Made by a program: the position numbers and the translations under genes. Positions 22,879 to 25,900 of a stretch of DNA of 25,900 nucleotides are shown in pieces (the stretch's first letter is position 1; every line of letters starts with the position of its first letter). Location: assembly GCA_002315765.1 (NCBI GenBank), contig DCIE01000013.1, forward strand, positions 1 through 25,900, read 5' to 3'. Origin of the DNA: Ruminococcaceae bacterium UBA1734 (GTDB lineage: Bacteria; Bacillota; Clostridia; Oscillospirales; Acutalibacteraceae). The notes below the pieces were generated by a model that saw only the letters and a program-made list of their open reading frames with translations, was not told the origin of the DNA and did not search any database.

Positions 22879-24354
22879 ATGCTAAATAAATTTGTGTGGG
22901 AAACATATTTGAAAGGTGATGGAAATAATACGGTTGCCTTTTTTGAAAACAGTTACAGCAATGGTTTTTCGGGCGATTACGCTAATGAAATATGTAAATT
23001 TCATAATGTATATTGTCCGAGCAAAACATTAAATCAATCTTTACATGATGAACTATGTTTTGAAGAGTATTATCCTGGATTCGATTATGCTCTTAAAGAT
23101 AATAAAGATTATTCTGTTTTCTCTGCTCTTGAGGAAATATATAACGATTTAATAAATGAAAATGTGTCGCCAGAAGAAATATTTATAAACTTTTCTGATT
23201 CAATAGCATATTATTCAACATACTTATTTGATCAAATTTCAGAATTGTTTTTTCCTTATTATTTCAAATGTAACTTTAATGTTGTTGAAAAAATCGCACA
23301 AGAATTTGATATTGCGATACCCGAAATGCCCATCAAAAAAGATTATAAAGGCAGATTTTTTTATTATGGCAAGTTATGCGAATCGTTGTATAAATTTAGA
23401 ATTCAGCATAATATGTCGCAGTATGAATTGTGTGCTTTTCTCTATGATTTTGCCCCAAAATATATCTGTGGTACAGAGAGCTATATAATTAAAGAATTGC
23501 CGGAACCCAAAAGTGCATACTTTATTGGTGCTACAAAAGATGATTGGTTTTTATCTGACGATACTGATATTATTACACCTTGGCAATGTAATCCCGATAC
23601 ATTAGCAGGCGATATGATTGTTATGTATCTGAAATCTCCGATTAGTGCTATTGATTCTATTTGGCAGAGTGTTTCTGTTGGTTTTAATGACCCGTTTTTT
23701 TATTATTATCGCTGTACCTATATTGCAAAACCGCAAAAAATTGACAGAATATCTCAAAAAGAGCTTCAACAAGATGAGATTTTCAAAAATCTACCTATTG
23801 TACGAAAGAATATGCAAGGCATTAACGGCGTTGAATTATATCCGTCATATTACAATCGTTTAATTGATATGTCAAAAGCCAATCTGTTTAAGTTCAAATA
23901 TGTATCTGATGTAGATAATACCGAATACTCAATTGAAAAAGATGTTGAAAACAAATTGATAAAGCCGTTTATTGCAACACTTGGGTATTCCGAAAAAGAT
24001 TACCTTAAACAAATGTATATAGAAATAGGCAATCATAATCATGCTCTTATTCCCGATTTTGCTATTAACCCCACTGTGTCAAAAGGACATTATTCTGCTG
24101 ATTTCATTATTGAGGCAAAACTAACGATACCAACACAAAAATTTCTTGAGGAAACTAAAACACAAGCAAGAAGTTATGCGAATATGTTAAAAGTAAAATA
24201 TGCTGTTATTGCTTCAAAAGAAGGAATATGGATAGTTTCATCGGCAGATGATTTTAGCGAGGAAATACTATCGTTTTCTTGGCAACAACTCAATAGTGAG
24301 GATAATTTTTACAAGGTTTTATCCGTTTTAGGCAACGGCAAGTTGAAACGATAA
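22879..24354 (+). CDS. Putative restriction-type protein: HTH-like, EVE-like and PD-(D/E)XK nuclease regions (491 aa)
   Basis: The C-terminal region (about 355-455) matches the nuclease domain of type I restriction HsdR N-termini: ENKLIKPF (E358), IPDFAI (D393), ADFIIEAKL (E412, K414), then QARSYANMLKVKYAVIASKEGIWIV with the QxxxYA motif. All catalytic positions look intact. Residues about 165-195 (LYKFRIQHNMSQYELCAFLY) resemble an XRE helix-turn-helix. Residues about 210-310, with WQCNPDTLAGDMIVMYLKSP and DPFFYYYRCTYIAKP, resemble an EVE/PUA-like domain of the kind that reads modified bases. This assignment is by pattern only. No helicase or methylase is nearby. GGAGGT 8 nt before ATG 22879 fixes the start. 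It may cut modified foreign DNA (inference). Confidence 0.7.
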   Translation: MLNKFVWETYLKGDGNNTVAFFENSYSNGFSGDYANEICKFHNVYCPSKTLNQSLHDELCFEEYYPGFDYALKDNKDYSVFSALEEIYNDLINENVSPEEIFINFSDSIAYYSTYLFDQISELFFPYYFKCNFNVVEKIAQEFDIAIPEMPIKKDYKGRFFYYGKLCESLYKFRIQHNMSQYELCAFLYDFAPKYICGTESYIIKELPEPKSAYFIGATKDDWFLSDDTDIITPWQCNPDTLAGDMIVMYLKSPISAIDSIWQSVSVGFNDPFFYYYRCTYIAKPQKIDRISQKELQQDEIFKNLPIVRKNMQGINGVELYPSYYNRLIDMSKANLFKFKYVSDVDNTEYSIEKDVENKLIKPFIATLGYSEKDYLKQMYIEIGNHNHALIPDFAINPTVSKGHYSADFIIEAKLTIPTQKFLEETKTQARSYANMLKVKYAVIASKEGIWIVSSADDFSEEILSFSWQQLNSEDNFYKVLSVLGNGKLKR

Positions 24355-24370
24355 GTGTACAGGTGATTTA

Positions 24371-24487
24371 ATGAAAAATTTCAAGGATAAAGGCAATATT
24401 GTCGAACAAATGGTTGACGGAATTAGGGGAAAAAAAGCGAAAACCCGACTAAAAAAGAAACGGATTTGCGCAAAAGACTTGCCGTAA
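24371..24487 (+). other. Upstream part of a gene interrupted at an A7 run (38 codons)
   Basis: ATG 24371, with AGGTGA at 24361-24366, opens MKNFKDKGNIVEQMVDGIRG and then meets GGA AAA AAA GCG. In this frame only a Lys/Arg-rich tail follows, to TAA 24485. A -1 shift on the seven As (24430-24436) joins it to the downstream frame as ...RGKKSENPTKKETDL..., which flows into the next entry. The joined product would be about 141 residues. It may be programmed slippage on A_AAA_AAA, a real mutation or an assembly error. Confidence 0.6.
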
Positions 24488-24795
24488 GAGCTACCGAACA
24501 CCTAATGTTTATGGACGAAGAAGAATACGAACGCCTGCTAAATTCGGACGAAATATTTGAATTTGCACATAGTGGAGTGCACTTTGAATACGATAAAACA
24601 TTTGAAGTGTTGATAATAAAAAATGAAGCCGGAGTTTATAAGCAAATAGAAAAAGCCGACTTTCGCTTAAATGATTTAGAGGATGACGGAGAATATATGC
24701 GTGCGATTTTTCTCGGTCAAGGGTGTTGGGAAAGGCTCCAAGACATTTCAAAAGAAAAAGCGATAGAAATACTGAAAACATGGGAGGAAGAATAA
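24466..24795 (+). CDS. Uncharacterised acidic protein, probably the main part of a frameshifted gene (109 aa from TTG)
   Basis: No known domain was recognised. It reads MFMDEEEYERLLNSDEIFEF, then a strand-rich centre (HFEYDKTFEVLIIKNE) and a C-terminal helix EKAIEILKTWEEE. The TTG at 24466 has no ribosome site. The frame is open back to 24427, and the natural N-terminus seems to lie in another frame (24371-24436), across an A7 run. Its stop overlaps the next start by 1 nt (TAATG, 24793-24797), so the two are translationally linked and this one is likely still expressed. Confidence 0.6.
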   Translation: MRKRLAVRATEHLMFMDEEEYERLLNSDEIFEFAHSGVHFEYDKTFEVLIIKNEAGVYKQIEKADFRLNDLEDDGEYMRAIFLGQGCWERLQDISKEKAIEILKTWEEE

Positions 24796-25568
24796 TGACT
24801 TATTCACCGTTAGTAAATAAAACTTGCAACTTGATTTTTGATACAACATTTGATGTGTCAACTGATTCAAATGGCAAAGACCCCGATTCATACAGTAAAA
24901 CTTTGAAATCATATCACAGGTTGTTGTGGAGCAAAGAACTTCCCAACGGGAACAAATTGATATTAGACAACGAATTAAAAAACACCTCAGATGCTGGATG
25001 CTTTAGCTTTGGAAGTGATTCAATTACACACACTTATTCCCGCTGGAAAAGATATCAAAGCATCATAAAACAAGTCGACAGTATGGAAATTGAACACTTT
25101 TTATATATTGCAAATACAGTTGGTGCTTATACGATTTTTCCAAATAACACGATTAGCGGAGTGCAAACCATTAACCGTGCAAGAGGAATAAACAGAAATA
25201 TCAACGACAGATTTGATTTGACATTAGAATGTATAAGGCGGTATTACAATAACGAGGAAAGCCCGTTGTATAAAGAACTAAAAGCATATACTGATTTTTT
25301 TGCATTGTTTGAGAATTTTAAAGGATATGTAGATTATTTCTTTTTTCAAGATTTGGTAAGTAGTGATTATGAAAAAATAAATTACTTTCATCCTTTTTCA
25401 AATTTCGGAGACAACACACTGCCTGAAACAGTCGAGGAGTATTTATCATACAAGGAAAGGAGTGTAGCATTTGTTCTTAAACGAAATAATAGGATGAAAG
25501 AATGGGTTGAGAACAACTTAAACCTCAAATTGAATGAATCCCTTGACATTAAGTCAAAAAACACATAG
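24795..25568 (+). CDS. Uncharacterised protein, DUF6994-like (257 aa)
   Basis: Soluble, with no signal or membrane segment. The conserved-looking core is NGNKLILDNEL, GSDSITHTYSRW, then NTVGAYTIFPNN, INRARGINRNINDRFDLTLE, CIRRYY, SPLYKELKAYTDFFALFENFKGYVDYFFFQDLV. I recall this core from the uncharacterised DUF6994 family, but could not check it. No function is known to me. ATG 24795 shares one base with the previous stop, with GGAGGAAG just before it (24783-24790). The earlier in-frame start at 24723 would overlap the previous gene and is not favoured. It ends 58 nt before the EF-hand gene. Confidence 0.78.
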   Translation: MTYSPLVNKTCNLIFDTTFDVSTDSNGKDPDSYSKTLKSYHRLLWSKELPNGNKLILDNELKNTSDAGCFSFGSDSITHTYSRWKRYQSIIKQVDSMEIEHFLYIANTVGAYTIFPNNTISGVQTINRARGINRNINDRFDLTLECIRRYYNNEESPLYKELKAYTDFFALFENFKGYVDYFFFQDLVSSDYEKINYFHPFSNFGDNTLPETVEEYLSYKERSVAFVLKRNNRMKEWVENNLNLKLNESLDIKSKNT

Positions 25569-25626
25569 AAAAATACAAATAAGCTATAAGACTATTAGAA
25601 AAAACAAACGAAAGGAAGCGATAAAT

Positions 25627-25791
25627 ATGCCGGGAATATTCGGAAACTTATTTGATTTTAACCGTGATGGAAAGCTTGATGCTTTGGAACACGGAATTGA
25701 ATTTATGGCATTACAGCAAATGATGGATGCTGACAAAGAAAACGAAGACGATATAGACGACCTCGAGTTTGACGAAATACTTGATGATTGA
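25627..25791 (+). CDS. EF-hand micro-protein (54 aa)
   Basis: A very small acidic protein. FDFNRDGKLDALEHGIEF is an EF-hand loop (D-x-N-x-D-G-x-L-D-x-x-E), with all calcium-ligand positions present. A hydrophobic helix MALQQMM and an acidic tail (DDIDDLEFDEILDD) follow. Only one loop is present, so it may pair as a dimer or serve as a calcium-dependent interaction peptide. AAGGAAG (25612-25618) precedes ATG 25627 by 8 nt, and the longer frame from 25534 is a shadow of the previous gene. It has no signal peptide. Confidence 0.75.
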   Translation: MPGIFGNLFDFNRDGKLDALEHGIEFMALQQMMDADKENEDDIDDLEFDEILDD

Positions 25792-25819
25792 TTTCACAAG
25801 AGCCGACAAGGAACACAAA

Positions 25820-25900
25820 GGGACGATGTGGGCATCGTCCCCTACAAAATCAAATACGACGGAACACAATGTAATTTGAAATAAATATCGTAGGGGTGGA
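25820..25900. repeat. Intergenic inverted-repeat element, cut by the window end
   Basis: GGGACGATG (25820-25828) and CATCGTCCC (25833-25841) form a perfect 9-bp hairpin with a TGGG loop. CCCCTAC (25839-25845) recurs inverted as GTAGGGG (25890-25896). The GC-rich hairpin next to CCCCTAC/GTAGGGG resembles short dispersed repeats common in Clostridia intergenic DNA. It may continue beyond the window. Confidence 0.6.

Overview
The window is low-GC bacterial DNA of a type expected from an anaerobic Firmicute, most likely a gut Clostridia member of the Oscillospiraceae/Ruminococcus kind. The grounds are one-subunit glycyl-tRNA synthetase, AT-rich codon use, strong GGAGG ribosome sites with several TTG/GTG starts, sigma-A promoters close to consensus, a BspA-type leucine-rich-repeat relic and PolC (Gram-positive replicase) homology. 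No species can be named from the sequence alone.

Left part (1-8060), housekeeping: a small conserved-looking protein on the minus strand; then, on the plus strand, glycyl-tRNA synthetase, a Na+/phosphate cotransporter with a PhoU-like tail, glycogen phosphorylase and a GH13 neopullulanase/cyclomaltodextrinase-type enzyme. The last two overlap (ATGA) and would act together on alpha-glucans; a terminator-like hairpin sits just inside the GH13 gene.

Centre-left (8088-13651), a Dlt-like cassette under its own promoter: MBOAT O-acyltransferase, a membrane-anchored SGNH/DltD-like protein, an AMP-forming adenylating enzyme, a stand-alone carrier protein and a PLP fold-III (DAP/ornithine-type) decarboxylase. 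By analogy with dltABCD the adenylating enzyme would load an acyl or aminoacyl group on the carrier, and the MBOAT/SGNH pair would pass it to an extracellular polymer. The decarboxylase is the unusual addition.

A tRNA-Gln(CUG) gene with consensus promoter and terminator (13801-13950) marks the border to an accessory-looking right half. On the minus strand from 20349 down to 14544 lie a PolC-derived protein that has lost all three polymerase catalytic aspartates, a WYL-domain regulator, a zinc-ribbon protein, a relic of a second WYL-gene tail, and an overlapping gene pair: a glycine-zipper membrane protein plus a YdjM/DUF457-like putative membrane hydrolase. On the plus strand from 20488 onward are a truncated ORF fused to an LRR relic, an HD-domain dGTPase-like protein, an FMN-barrel (pyridoxamine-phosphate-oxidase-like) protein, a protein with HTH-like, EVE-like and PD-(D/E)XK nuclease regions, a small gene broken or recoded at an A7 run, an uncharacterised protein overlapping it by 1 nt, and an EF-hand micro-protein. 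The window ends in an inverted-repeat element.

Most notable: the catalytically dead PolC-like protein, the Dlt-like cassette with a decarboxylase, the glycine-zipper/YdjM-like pair, and the density of nuclease-, nucleotidase- and WYL-type genes beside a tRNA, which together resemble a defence or genomic island. That reading is inference; no integrase, transposase, CRISPR array or clear att sites were seen.
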